64,000 bases of DNA, taken from NCBI GenBank assembly GCA_963556495.2, contig OY747710.1, positions 19,968,500 to 20,032,499 on the forward strand, written 5' to 3'. Shown here in pieces: positions 11,601-21,555 of this stretch. The position numbers were made by a program, and so were the translations under genes. This DNA is from Valencia hispanica (lineage: Eukaryota > Chordata > Actinopteri > Cyprinodontiformes > Valenciidae). Each line of letters begins with the position of its first letter. Within the stretch, counting starts at the first letter, position 1. The notes under the pieces are model-generated. The model did no database searches. It saw nothing but the letters and a program-made list of their open reading frames with translations, and was not told the origin of the DNA.

Positions 11601-14600
11601 AAGTTTTGAGACCAAATGTTTATCTACTTTAGATCCAGACTTATTTTGGGTTTTTTTTTCCAGAGAACTGAATGAAGATTACAGTATTTTAACCGTATTG
11701 TACACAAAGGAACTAGTCTGAGCTAACATGCATGGCATGAAAATTTAGATGTACAATCCTTGTGGTTAAAACTGCTGGCAAAGTCAAACAGAACCAAACG
11801 CACTTCCACTGAAGTGATGAAGCAGAAGTTGATGATTCACATACATGCAAAACACTGAAACTGATCTGCAGATAAATAGAGAAATGTCAGACTTCACCAA
11901 GCCAACAGATTCAGATCTAAAGCTTGAAGTCGGATTTTTTCTCATTCCAGTGAAGGTTATCTGTTTCTATTAAGTATCTGAAAACTGAACAAGCTTGATT
12001 AAACAGGTGTATCCCGCAGCACCAGTTTTGTACTCTTGTTGCAGTTAATTCCTTTATACCTTTTAGCAGAAGTTGATGAATGTACTGAAAGTAAGAGCGC
12101 TGTGACGTGAAGCCAGTTTGGATGATGTTTCTGACTGTTTTCTACAGAAAAATGAAAAATCAGTGATTTAAAAAGCAACCCTTTAAAAAGGTCTCATTCA
12201 CTCTTCTGTTTTTTCAAATAACTTTCCTGTGGTCTCTAGCTCAATTATATGCCTTGAGAGCCATTTTATGTGGAGAAAAATCCCCTCTTGCTCCTGTTTC
12301 AGGAGGTGGCAGTTTGTCAGAGGAGTGGATGGGGTGAAACGCCAGGATCGCGAGTCTAACTAATTATTATTCAGGATATGCAAACATCTTGTCTCTGATT
12401 GGCTAACAGCAATGCCACTCTTATGCTGCCTTCAATCAAATATTTAACTTGATGTACTTCGCTGGCGATGTTTCAAGACAAATTCCAGCAGTTTCTTCCT
12501 CTTTCTTTGATAAAAAAAAATGCAACATTGATGTGCTATGTCCACAAATAAACCAAACCCAACCCTGTTCTGCCATGCTGTGGAGTTGCTAACAGTTAGC
12601 TTCGGCTTCTAGCTTCTCTGCTCTCTCCAGGCTGTATAATCAGCCTTCCCGTGGGCGATCTCAAGCCAAGGTAGCCAAGACCATGAACACTAATTTTCCC
12701 TGTGACGTAGAACGGACTGTCTTTTTCTGACTCGCTCGTTTTGCCGTCCGTTTTCTTCCTGTGGCTAATGCAGGCAATGTGGGTTGGAGAAAATGGACAT
12801 TACACGGTTTCTCAGTGAACCAGACCTTTATCTAAACATTTTAAGTATAAATAGCCCATACAAGTGCTTATAAATCCACAGTACTACTCATGGGTCATTA
12901 CAAAAGTCTTTGCATAATTCTGCATCCATCCATTATCTCTACCGTCTTTCCTATGCAGGGTTGTGGGGGGGGCTATCTCCAGCAATCATCGGGGGAGAGG
13001 CGCGGTACACCCTGGACAGGTCGACAGTTCATCGCAGAGTCCTGCATACTTCTACCTCAAAAATCTTGTTATAAATTTGTTGTAAAGATGCATACATTTA
13101 ACAGTTTTAGAGTTCTGCATTATTTAATTGCTTAAAAATGCTATTGTCACTGGAAGTTTTGACTAAGATTATCTTTAAATGATCTTTAATTAGTTTATAT
13201 GACAGCCTCAGTTTCATTTTGTGGTTTTCCCAAACAGAATGTGAAGAGAAAGTTTTTTTTTATCTATACCGATATATTTGAACTTTTATATCTTTCAGAA
13301 AGGAACTGACCTGTTTATAGAAGTTCAGGAGGATGATGGGGGAAAAAAAGTAATGCAATAATTATTGCACATCTACTTAGTTAAAGGTTAGTTGTTCCAT
13401 TTATTTTGAGCAGAACGGTCAGAATTGGCTTCTTTTGTGAACATTTTGAGACATACAGCCTTCTGAATTATGAGTTTTTTCAACAAGGTCTCAGAAATTC
13501 CTCAAGTTATTTCAAGATTTTCTTATTTTCTTCAAGTAAGCTGAGGAAACCCAGTGGTGAAGAAGCAGAGGAAGGGAGAAGGGGAAGGTTTAGCAAATTA
13601 AAAAAGATATCAATGATATACAGATCAACATTACACGGATTACTAGACATTAGACCAAAAGAAAGCATTTAGGTGAAAGACAACAAATGCATTGATAACA
13701 TATACAAATGTGGACTAGTTTATCCCACTCAGATGCAGATCTGTAAAAGCCTTAAAATAAATTCATTTTCTATCGCAGTTATTCTCACGCAGAATGTTTT
13801 AGAAGTAAGAAAAAAATCTCACTCTAAACTCAAATACATTTATTCAGTGGAGTAACAATCCCAAGTTAAGACATCCTGGCTGTCAATTTCATATTTTGCC
13901 CAAAGGATATCACTTAATCTTCCTGTGACCGGATTTTAATATAGGACACCTGCATTCATTTTGATTTTTAAGGCTGCAAACTGTTAGAAAATGTCCAATG
14001 AGGGAGTGCTTCAGAGTATTTCTCCAGGATGTCAACTTTTAGACTATGGCAGTAATTCAGTATCCGGGTGTGTTTTTGACTGTGTGTAATCACGGTTCAA
14101 AGATAAAAAAAACAAACCATGCCGACATCAGGTTGTGCTGACGGGATCCTAATAAGAAGGTTAATAACTAACAAAAGCAGAATCTTACACAATTTCTCTA
14201 TATCATCCAGAGTACTGGGTCTTCTCTTTAGCTAACCTCACAGATTTTCTACATGATTATGTCTAGGAACTGAGATGGTTCTGTGTTGATTAGAACAGAC
14301 CTTCTGAAAGACCCAATAGGATCCACTTTTAGACGCCTGCTAGAGTCCACCAGAGTTTGACTTGAAATGTCCTGGCACCTTAAAAAAGCTCATGAGGCCA
14401 TCCCATCTAACAAGGTTCCCAGGGTTTGTTGGAGGAAAAAAAAATAAAAATCAGGACCACAGCATCACAGATCCTCCACCGTACTTAATAGAGGGCATGG
14501 GGTGGCTTTACACATATTCATCCTTTGCTTTGTGCCAAACTCACCTAGAGCATTTGTTGCCAAAGGGAACAAAGTTACAGTTGAAGCGTTTAGCAAAAAA

Positions 14601-17600
14601 CAGATGTTTCCATTTGTGATAGTAGGACAGAAAAGTGTCTCCTACACAGCCAGCCTATAGCTAACATTTAAGGGTTACTATGGTGGGCTTGCTGACCCCA
14701 AGACGCCTCTCTTTAATGCAGTTATTTAACACCGAGTGGCGGGACCATAAACCTAAGTTCTCCTCCAGCCTTAAAACTAAAGGAATTGTTAGGGGTACTA
14801 ATAACTGTACCACTGGTGTTTTTGCTAAAACTATTTTTTCTTAACATTTTATAACCTTCTTGATAAAACTTATAGTTAAGAGTGGCTTAGGTCATCCTGA
14901 GCTAGCTCTGTAGTTATGCTGCTATAGGCTTAGACTGCTGGAGGACAGACTGACCACTTTTCTTCACTCTGCTACTTTTTTCTTCTACTACTCTCCAGTT
15001 GCATTATTTGCTGTTAACTCTCTCCATAGAAGCTACACCTGGTCTGGTATCCTGCTTAGCTGTGATGCCCTGTTGGAGGGGGGGTGGGGGGGCGGGGGGG
15101 GGGGGGGGGGCATCCCAGTCACTGAACAGCCTGTGTCCCATCATCAACTTTTACTTTATTTAATATAGAAAGTACTCTTATATCAGATCTTCTGTTCTTT
15201 CTGCGTCTCTCCTCTGTCTTCTCGAAACCCTAGACGTTCGTGGCAAATGGCCGCTCGTACTGAGCCAGGTTCTGATTCTGCTGGAGGTTTTTTTCCTGTT
15301 AAAAGGGGAGTTTTTCCTCTCCACTGTCGCTACATGCTTGATCAGTATGAGGGATTGCTGTGGTTGGAAGTCTGCATCAACGGAGCCCAACCTTAAATCA
15401 ATGACTCGATGCAATCTGCTGGGATTCCATAAATAGAAAACGAACAAACTTTAAACTGACTGAAAGGTTTGTATGGAAATTACTTTTCTTGTAAAGTGCC
15501 TTGAGATTACATCTGTTGTGAATCAGTGCTATATAAATAAACTGAATTGAATAGAATTTGCTTTTTACCCCACTGAATAAATGTACACAAAATGTATATC
15601 TTTACCAGGGATCCATTCAAATTTGTCCGCATTTGTAGATGCAAACAAAACAAATATCCTATGGAAATCTTTCCAGCGGTTGCACATTTTCCTCTCAATC
15701 TCACCAAAGTTGAATGCTGCTAGCGCCAATCCAGAACAAATGTGGAACAGGTGGATGACTGTGGCGGGCTGGTAGAAGAGAAGCCAACGATACACCAGGG
15801 CGAAGGGATACCCTGCAGGAGGAAGAGCCACAGGGGAAAATATGTTAGTGTGGCCACAGTGCGTGTTTTCACGTCAGCCAAGTGAGCCACAGTTCACTTC
15901 TGATATCAACAACAATGACCTTGTGGGGAAGCGATTTGCACGTACACACAATGAGGCCCGTTACAATCATTGGTGGGAATGTGTTGTAGAGAGAAGGATT
16001 ACCGCTCTGTGATCAGGGTAAAGTTTGTTTTTCACAAAACATGGACTGTTTGAAGCTATGTAAACTCAATCAGGGGATGTGGGAATGCACATTTAAAGCC
16101 CAAACAGTGACTAAATTCATCTGTTAGGATCTAGAACAATCCAAAGTCTACAGGATAAACAAACGTGCATTAAGATGAGTGAGTGTCACAGAAAGTTTCA
16201 AGAAGTCAGAATGTCAGGATTTACATATACGAGGAACGCTGTCTTTGTTTTTATATAAAAAAAAAGACTTAAATATTAAACCTGGTATAAACCAAATCAA
16301 AGTAATGGTCTTGTAAGCTTTATGCAAGAGAAAGAAAACCATCAAGAAAACAGAATTAATTTCTTTCTTGTAAAAACGTAGAAAAATCACTCTACATGTA
16401 GTGGTGGGCGATATAAAAGGTCTAAGGTAGAAATTATATAAATTTAGACAAAGATAGAGATTTTGACTATAACGGCCTCCCGCGATTGCGCATTTTGATG
16501 ATGTCATCAAGGAGGATAAATACTGATGTTCAGTGTTCCTCTTTACACTACATATTGCAAGTTTAAAATTTGTTGTTTTCCATTTAACAGAAAAGAAACC
16601 CCATGAACTAAAAGCACTTTTGATTCAAATATGTGCAGGTTTATTTTTGTGTGATATTAAAATTTTTAAATAACCAGGAAAGGTTATATAACATTCAGCT
16701 TTCAATTTATTTGAAATATCTTCATCTTTACGTTGTGAGAATTTTTTTGTTGCTTTTTCTGGAAAAAAGTTTTGAATTTTTAAAAATGCATTTTGCACAA
16801 TAAATGGCATTCTAAACTTTTTTGAAGTTTTTGTTCTGCTGCAATGTATATGAAAAGCAAGAATGTTCATTTTGACATATATAAAGAAAATAATATATCG
16901 CAATAGATATCGTTACCGCACACACTTTAGATTATATCGCAATAGAGATCTGAGGCTATATCACACCGCCCTAACTAAGGGTTTCATTTTTGTAGCTTTC
17001 TAATTCCAAAACTGCGACTCTGAGAAAAAGTATTTCCCCTTTACAGATTTCAGGCTTTCTCTTGTTCCTTTTGGTCACGTCTAAACGTTTCAAATTAAAG
17101 CAAACACCTTACTACCAGACTGTTTTTATTAAATTATTTAATTTCAATACCATTGCTAGAACTCATATCAATATCTATAACTAACTCTCTTTTTCAAGAG
17201 ATCTTTCTTTACCATCACACGCGATCCCCACCACTCTCCATCAGCTCTAGCATCTCGCGCACTAAAGCAATACTCCTGGTGAGGCAATTAAGAGAAGTTA
17301 ATAGTTGAATGCTTGGCAAACATTGCATATAACCAGTCCCTTACGAGTTGCCATTATGACTGTGATTCAATCCACTTTTCCGCTCGAAAGAAGAACCTGT
17401 CCAAAAAAATTTAATAGGCTAAAAGACCTCAAAGCAACAAAAAAAAAAAAAAAAACACAAAAAAAAACCTTAAAGCTTCAGTTTCAAAGCGAACCATAGT
17501 GACAGATGGAGAAAAGTAGGGGTGAACCTTCCCAGGGGGCGGTCGCCCTTCCTACATCAAATCCATGAGTGCATCACTGACTCATCCAGAAGGTTACAAA

Positions 17601-20600
17601 AGAACCCAGAACAACATTTGAAGCACTGCAGACCTCACCTGCCTCTGCGTTTCTGATTGATTCAACAATAACAGAGAGACTGGGCAAAATAAATCTGGAG
17701 CCGTTTTGCTTCTTTAAAGCAAAGGACAACAAGCAATAACTGATAGAGCCATGACTTTGGCTCTCTCGCAGATAATTCAGAGAATATCCAGCCATTAGTT
17801 TGTGACACTTAGGGGCAACTGCACTTTATGCAGCAGAACAATACTGCAACGCACACCAGAAAAACCACCTCTGACTGCATTAAAGAGGCAATATGCAACT
17901 TTTTCCCCAAAATAAATGTAACAATAGCCTTTTTATTTGACCATTTATGACTCAAACATCTCCTGATGGCATACTGACACATTGTCAGCTCACAGTGGGT
18001 GCACCTATAAGCCTGTATCCAATTTTTTCTGTTTTCTGTCTGGTTAGATTTTCCCACGCTGTCTGCGGATGTGACGTCAAGCGCGTTCATGTTAAATGTT
18101 TCAGATCACTCTGCCACCACCGGTAGTCAGCACTCCCAAGCAGTTCAATGGATTGTACGAATAAACAGAAGAGACCAAGGACAACTTTGACACCAAGAGT
18201 AACTCCACATAACATTAAAAAAGTTAAACCCCTGACAAGTGCCCGAAAAAGATAGAAGATGGAGAGCGACCGGCGTAGGAGCGCACTGTGAGAGCGAGCA
18301 GTTCAGTTTTTTGGCCACAGGTGTAAGTCGCGAGTTTACATTTCAGAAAATTGCATAGAGCCCCTTTAAAGTAAAACAAAAATAAGGTTTTGCAGTGGCC
18401 TAGTCAAGTCTGGACTTAAATCCGATTGGGCTGCTATTGCAGGCTTGCAAACGATCCGTTCATGCTAGAAAAACCTATTATCACAAAATTAGCTAGTAGT
18501 TGTCGCAAATAATTTATCGTCCGTTAGTAAATGAAGTCATCCTTTGAAAACAACCTTTTGTATTTTATCAGATTAGGTTTGTTTCATTAAAATGTATTTG
18601 TTGATCATAAAACATTTAAGTGATAAAAAAGAAGCAAAAACAACAAAAAAAACTAAAAGAGCACTTAGCAAAAGAAACCCCTGACTATCGGTGGGACTAG
18701 TGCAAGTCAGTTACTATATATTGGCTGTATTATGTAATAAACCTTTAGCAACATGTTGCAAGTGCATGAAAGAGGCTGACTCAAGAGTCTAACGCAACCA
18801 AAGTCTAACCTGAATGGCCACGTTCAGACTATATAGTATTAATGGAAGGAGTCCAGAGAAAATCAGACGTGTCAGTGTGCTGGAGCGAAGTTCAGACAGC
18901 CCAGCCCACAGAGATGCATACGTTTGTAAACGGAGAGAAGAGGTTACTGCCATCATGCTGGATTCACAAACCGGGACCGTTTCCCCACATTAATCTTTAG
19001 AATCAGCGCAAAAATCCTGGAGGTGTGTTTGGGGTTTTTTTATAAACCGTCGACATGCCCAGTTTTGCCTGCGCACAGAAATAGACTAGTATAACAATAC
19101 ACAGATGGCATATCCAAATCAGGGCTGTGGGCCAAACCTATAACAAAGCTGCAGGTCTGAGGGTGAAGCCGAAGATAAAGTGTGCTTTAATGACAGGTCA
19201 GAACGAAGGGTCTACCTGTCCCAGCATTTAACTTCTCCCCCTAAGAGTTTTTTTTATTAGTTTGTTCGTATTATTATTTTATGTGGTTACATTTGACTAT
19301 ATAAGACTGCCATTAAAAAATGTATTGCACTTTTTAAAGTTACATAATTAATTACTTCATTTAGCTAATGAAAACCCCAAAATTCACTTTCTCTGAAAAG
19401 TACAACAGTACAAGCTGGCTGCTGTATCCAAGAAAATTCAAGGAAAGTTAAGTGGTAGGAAAAAGGGCTGTATAGAAAAGGTGTGCAATCATAGCCTCAA
19501 GAGGATTGTGATGGAAAGTCCATTTAGGAACTTGGAAGGGATTTATGATCTGCCACCGACTGCTTTTTAAATCTACTAGAAAAGTCAGAGCAGGTCAGAG
19601 CCAACACTGCCAAAAGTGGCCGTGCCTGGTTTAACCAATAAACATTTTCATCCTATATTTTTAAAAACGCATACCCAAATTAAATTTAAAGCCGTTCTTG
19701 AACTATTTTGAGTAGAGACATGGATCAGGTCTAAAAAAAACTGAAATTGTGCTATTGTTAACTAAGTAATATGATTTTTAATACACTGGAAAAGATCAAC
19801 ATTTATTATAATTCTTTCCTTGATGGGCATATATCATTTGAATCACAAGACTCTTAGCTTTTCAGTGATTTAAAATATGTATAAGTTCATAGAAGTCAGA
19901 AGATCAGTGGATTTTAACCCGGAAGTGAAACGCTCACGGGTTAACAACCACGGTATCACTGTGCTCGATTGGCCAGAAAACTGCCCTGAGCTAAATCCTA
20001 TTGAGAATTTATGCTATACTGCCAAGAGGATGCCGACCGGACAGTACAGACAAGCTGGGCTTATTTAACACCTCAGCAGAGCCGCAGGCGGACTGCCTCC
20101 ATTCCACGCTGCACTGATGGAAGAAATTCCTGCAAAAGGAGCCAAAACCAAGTATCGAGTGCAGATCCTGTACATGCTTTTCAGTAGGCAAACATTTCTG
20201 TATTAAAACCTTCTTTAGTTAAGTTTAATCAATACTGACATTCACTGAAAAGCTTCATGTTTCCTTAGCTGTACACCATTATCATTCAAATTAACAAGAA
20301 TAAACACTTGGAAAACTTCTCTGTGTGTAATAAGTCTATATAATGCAAGTGTCACTTTTTAAATTGAATTACTGCTATACATTGATTTTTGATGATATTC
20401 TAATTTCCTAACATGCACCAGTAAGTAATAACTTCGAGAATGTTCTTTTAAATTGAGTTAATGGAGTTGAATTGTGGCACTTTTTGACCTCCATACTTCA
20501 CAACCTGAGAAAAAAAGGGAGCATATTTTGGTAGCCAGTGCACATACCAACACCCCCCACCACCAACAACAACACACCACCACCGAAACCTAAACCCAAT

Positions 20601-21039
20601 GACAGTTTAACCAAAGTGTGCTCAGCTTTGTCTCTATAGTCATATATAGTAATTCACTTCATTAAACAGTCTGCAGCTGCCTTTAGTTGTGCAAAAGATT
20701 TTGCAGGAAAACCCTTGAATGTTTTCCTCCTAGCTTGCTTGATATTACGCCTTATATTATGAGGAAAGGATGCATTCATTTATAAACAATATTAAATGAT
20801 TTGGTCACACACACGCACACATAAATAGACTGGATGGAGTTAGCTGACACCAGCAGTTACTGGGAACACTGGGAGATGAAGCTGCCACCCGGGACCGCTG
20901 TCCGCTGCTTCACCCGCGGCTATCACACCGACTGCTTCATGAGGCCAGACTCACCGATTAAAACCGATAAAATGAGGCGAACCGCTGTCTCCGGCGAACC
21001 TAAAGACTCCGACAGTTTCTCCAGCAAGGGAGCCGCCAT
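2483..21039 (-). CDS. lpcat3: lysophospholipid acyltransferase 5 (LPCAT3/MBOAT5), 3' part missing
   Basis: LPCAT3 is a multi-pass ER membrane enzyme that esterifies lysophosphatidylcholine with polyunsaturated acyl groups from acyl-CoA in the Lands cycle. Nine exons on the minus strand give 323 codons plus 2 nt in continuous phase: 21039-20955, 15812-15705, 9894-9788, 7371-7278, 7127-7090, 4405-4227, 4080-3972, 3856-3770 and 2646-2483. All introns are GT-AG. Diagnostic stretches are YPFALVYRW (exon 2), [20 protein letters not shown] (exon 4), [18 protein letters not shown] (exon 6) and FNINTNAW (exon 9), which belongs to the conserved MBOAT core. The invariant histidine exon and the C-terminus, roughly the last third of the usual 487 or so residues, lie beyond the left edge. 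The start is the ATG inside a YY1-like motif. Introns are transposon-rich. LPCAT3 is favoured over other MBOATs by the near-continuous match and by linkage to tpi1 and atn1. Confidence 0.93.
2823..3160. repeat. GGAT/GAAT minisatellite with 60-bp period
   Basis: A tandem array of 4-bp GGAT and GAAT units contains a clear higher-order 60-bp unit: 2941-3000 and 3001-3060 are identical, and 3061-3120 differs at only a few bases. It sits in lpcat3 intron 8. The 125-codon open frame on the minus strand is a by-product of a stop-free repeat (IHPSMIHSS units) and is not taken as a gene. Confidence 0.9.
3200..3769. other. lpcat3 intron 8, remainder
   Basis: No repeat or RNA gene is recognised. It holds only short T runs at about 3528-3539 and 3685-3694. 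Confidence 0.4.
3770..3856 (-). CDS. lpcat3: lpcat3 exon 8
   Basis: This exon has 87 nt, phase 0 to phase 0, residues 241-269. It encodes [29 protein letters not shown], which matches the membrane segment of LPCAT3 starting at 'PFWFRC'. The acceptor is CTGTAG and the donor GTAAGT. Confidence 0.92.
3972..4080 (-). CDS. lpcat3: lpcat3 exon 7
   Basis: This exon has 109 nt and enters in phase 2. It encodes the split Ser, then [20 protein letters not shown], a hydrophobic segment, and ends in [10 protein letters not shown]. The donor is GTGAGA and the acceptor TTTCAG. Residues 204-240. Confidence 0.92.
4227..4405 (-). CDS. lpcat3: lpcat3 exon 6
   Basis: This exon has 179 nt, enters in phase 0 and leaves in phase 2, residues 145-203. 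It encodes [20 protein letters not shown] followed by the highly conserved [16 protein letters not shown] motif and ends near DCPGKPPS. The acceptor is ACCCAG and the donor GTACGA. It is the most diagnostic LPCAT3 exon in the window. Confidence 0.95.
4600..5335 (+). mobile_element. decayed Tc1-like element in lpcat3 intron 5
   Basis: Fragments read on the plus strand match a Tc1-like transposase family seen again at 34741-35820, 43890-44310 and 59758-60890. Examples are '[12 protein letters not shown]' at 4606-4641, the remnant 'FTFQQEND' near 5015-5038 and the closing segment with '[10 protein letters not shown]' near 5164-5193. Stops and frameshifts show it is dead. Confidence 0.6.
5540..5765 (+). 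repeat. L2-type LINE 3' end
   Basis: The sequence encodes a decayed C-terminal segment, [17 protein letters not shown], at about 5566-5616. It is followed by the standard L2 end: a T-rich untranslated part, the 'TGTAAAGTGACTTTGAGTGT' stretch, AATAAA and an ATT-rich tail. It is 5'-truncated and lies in lpcat3 intron 5. Confidence 0.7.
5770..6130. repeat. relic of a DNA transposon, shared with 16401-17330
   Basis: The segment near 5808-5870 (CATCTCAGACACTAAAGAAA and following) matches 17253-17312. The stretch 6075-6125, read in reverse, begins like the 'GGGCTGTACAAAAT...GCGATA' ends of a common fish hAT-like element. No complete terminal repeat pair is visible. Confidence 0.35.
6143..6285. mobile_element. 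hAT miniature element, copy 1, with target duplication
   Basis: The element spans 6151-6277 (127 bp). Its ends are CAGTGTTTCACAACCC and the inverse of GGGTTGAAAAACAGTG. Flanking 8-bp target duplications are gtctaata at 6143-6150 and atctaata at 6278-6285 (7 of 8 identical). Size, ends and 8-bp duplication are typical of non-autonomous hAT elements. Confidence 0.75.
6278..6515. mobile_element. hAT miniature element, copy 2, next to copy 1
   Basis: The element spans 6286-6507. The left end reads CATGGGTGTCCAACTCCAG and the inverted right end CAGTGATGTCCAAAGTCAG. It is bounded by atctaata (6278-6285, shared with copy 1) and gtctaata (6508-6515). It is a different hAT subfamily from copy 1 by its end sequence. 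Confidence 0.7.
6520..6870 (+). repeat. L2-like LINE reverse transcriptase fragment
   Basis: Broken frames on the plus strand match the region upstream of and entering the L2 reverse transcriptase: [14 protein letters not shown] near 6520-6560, [19 protein letters not shown] near 6679-6735, and a stretch encoding [13 protein letters not shown] near 6829-6867. The fragment is short, frameshifted and dead. Confidence 0.65.
7090..7127 (-). CDS. lpcat3: lpcat3 exon 5
   Basis: This 38-nt exon enters in phase 1 and leaves in phase 0. It encodes the split Gly plus [12 protein letters not shown], matching the 'LAVDYFDGGK' loop of LPCAT3. The acceptor is TTCACAG and the donor GTGAGT. Residues 132-144. 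Confidence 0.9.
7278..7371 (-). CDS. lpcat3: lpcat3 exon 4
   Basis: This exon has 94 nt and enters in phase 0. It encodes [20 protein letters not shown] and [11 protein letters not shown], residues 101-131 plus one base. The acceptor is CTGCAG and the donor GTGAGT. It is very close to the known LPCAT3 sequence. Confidence 0.94.
7441..7625. repeat. possible hAT miniature element
   Basis: The ends 'CTCCGGTCCAGGACTTTAAC' and, inverted, 'CATCAGTCCTCGAGAGTTGG' resemble the ends of the hAT miniature elements at 6151-6507. I found no clear target duplication. Confidence 0.4.
7655..8840 (+). repeat. GC-rich unclassified dispersed repeat with 3' polyadenylation end
   Basis: This is a 1.2-kb island of unusual composition in AT-rich lpcat3 intron 3. 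It has a very GC-rich, C/G-skewed part (7690-8330), then a CA-type run (8415-8430), then a pyrimidine-rich part (8590-8790), ending in AATAAAG at about 8822. Several overlapping open frames exist in both strands, but none shows a known domain or a credible start, so I treat them as by-products of GC richness. The layout suggests the 3' region of a retrotransposon. I recall similar sequence being dispersed in percomorph fish but cannot name the family. Confidence 0.5.
8841..9787. other. lpcat3 intron 3, remainder
   Basis: No exon or repeat family is recognised. It has a short CTG-type run at 9393-9408. Confidence 0.4.
9788..9894 (-). CDS. lpcat3: lpcat3 exon 3
   Basis: This exon has 107 nt and enters in phase 1. 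It encodes the split Gly, then [20 protein letters not shown] and [15 protein letters not shown], residues 65-100. It ends ATG|GTGAGC in phase 0. The 'RLMGRT' block is typical of LPCAT3. Confidence 0.93.
9895..12915. other. lpcat3 intron 2, first part
   Basis: About 3 kb of AT-rich DNA with no exon or repeat family I can name. Short poly-T and poly-A runs occur at about 10291-10302 and 10397-10412. Confidence 0.4.
12920..13045 (-). repeat. fish dispersed repeat, 3' half
   Basis: Read in reverse, the segment gives the typical end of a common tRNA-headed fish repeat: 'GACCTGTCCAGGGTGTACC', a 'CTGGAGATAG' block and a short ATGGATGGATG tail. Heads of the same kind of repeat occur at 23322-23500 and 44396-44535. 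Confidence 0.55.
13046..14129. other. lpcat3 intron 2, middle part
   Basis: No exon, RNA gene or clear repeat family is seen. Confidence 0.35.
14130..14640 (-). mobile_element. decayed Tc1-like element
   Basis: The segment 14452-14500 (CAGCATCACAGATCCTCCAC and following) and the part to 14620 match the antisense of a Tc1-like transposase around its catalytic region. The frames are broken. The 5' border is uncertain. Confidence 0.45.
14641..15550 (+). repeat. fish LINE-type 3' region with poly-G tract
   Basis: The part 15200-15445 carries the widespread fish block with 'CTGGAGGTTTTTTTCCTGTT' and 'TTTTTCCTCTCCACTGTCGC'. The end carries 'TGTAAAGTGCCTTGAGATTA', 'GTGCTATATAAATAAA' and a GAATT-type tail at 15540-15550. 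A run of 7, 7 and 17 guanines sits at 15078-15110. It lies in lpcat3 intron 2 next to exon 2. Confidence 0.6.
15705..15812 (-). CDS. lpcat3: lpcat3 exon 2
   Basis: This exon has 108 nt, phase 1 to phase 1, residues 29-64. It encodes [20 protein letters not shown] and [16 protein letters not shown]. It is bounded by CTGCAG and GTGAGA. The open frame continues past the donor but loses similarity, which supports the splice site. Confidence 0.94.
15813..16400. other. lpcat3 intron 1, distal part
   Basis: Nothing is recognised beyond AT-rich sequence. Confidence 0.35.
16401..16972. mobile_element. non-autonomous DNA transposon, hAT-like ends
   Basis: The left end is GTGGTGGGCGATATAAAAGG and the inverted right end is AGGGCGGTGTGATATAGCC. 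The interior is AT-rich with 'ATATCGCAATAGATATCG' motifs near 16894-16940, common in a fish hAT-like family. No transposase frame remains. The target duplication is not clear. Confidence 0.5.
17190..17330. repeat. segment shared with 5808-5870
   Basis: The block 'CACTAAAGCAATACTCCTGG' and its surroundings match the lpcat3 intron 5 segment. This implies a dispersed repeat associated with the hAT-like element just before it. Confidence 0.35.
17880..18369. mobile_element. TTAA-flanked miniature element, piggyBac-like
   Basis: TTAA at 17880-17883 and 18366-18369 bounds a 482-bp element. Its ends are AGAGGCAATATGCAACTTTT and, inverted, AGGGGCTCTATGCAATTTTC. TTAA duplication is the hallmark of piggyBac. 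The ends do not start with CCC, so the superfamily is an inference. It lies in lpcat3 intron 1. Confidence 0.5.
18370..19830. other. lpcat3 intron 1, middle part
   Basis: No exon or identifiable repeat is seen. Confidence 0.35.
19830..20440 (+). mobile_element. Tc1/mariner-type transposase 3' fragment
   Basis: The plus-strand frame around 19962-20031 reads [17 protein letters not shown], the 'WP..SPDLNPIEN' catalytic-region motif of Tc1/mariner transposases with two substitutions. The C-terminal part and a terminal region with 'TTTTGATGATATTCTAATTT' (about 20385-20404) follow. The upstream two thirds are missing. Confidence 0.7.
20955..21039 (-). CDS. lpcat3: lpcat3 exon 1 (start codon exon)
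   Basis: The ATG at 21039-21037 begins an 85-nt coding part, [20 protein letters not shown] then RLILSVLI, ending in phase 1 at GTGAGT. The amphipathic start and 'SLG..E.A.RLI.S' match the N-terminus of LPCAT3. The open frame on the opposite strand here is an antisense shadow. Confidence 0.9.
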
Positions 21040-21042
21040 CTT
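21032..21042 (-). promoter_or_regulatory. lpcat3: YY1-like motif over the lpcat3 start codon
   Basis: The minus strand reads AAGATGGCGGC, the consensus downstream YY1 element, with the ATG as the start codon. A CCGCCC GC-box element lies just upstream at about 21049-21054. This suggests a TATA-less promoter with initiation very close to the ATG. Confidence 0.55.
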
Positions 21043-21555
21043 TCTAGTGGGCGGAATCCTATCTTCGGCGACGAGTCAGTCAACTTTGGAGGCTTTCTTT
21101 AATGGCTCAGCCCCATATCGACGCTTTAAAGGCTCGACCTCCCTTAACTGTCAGGTGTTCTCCTCCTACGGGTCCTCCTCTGATGTCTTTATCATTATTA
21201 AATGAATAATTATTTTTCTTCTGAGTCCTATTGTTTAAAGTTTCCGCTACGAATGATCTAAATGTTGGCAGTGAGCGAGCCTGACGCTGAAGGAAGCCGA
21301 AAAGAAAAAGTATGTTCATTGAAAACAGACGAGACAATTGTTCCAAGCCTGCCCCCATGTGGCCAGTAGGTGGAACAACATGCTCGATGACATGCTATAA
21401 AATATACACTAAATCCCTTCATTCTCATCGTTAATGTGATTTTTTAACAAAATATACTATATACGTAGTAATAATATCCACAAAAAATGTATAAAAAAAT
21501 ATTTTTAAGTGAAACGAATCCGATCACAGCAAACTATCGATTTCACCGGCTGGAC

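Noticed and set aside
20834..21205. 123-codon plus-strand open frame
   Set aside because: It is antisense to lpcat3 exon 1, which is supported by homology and splice phase.
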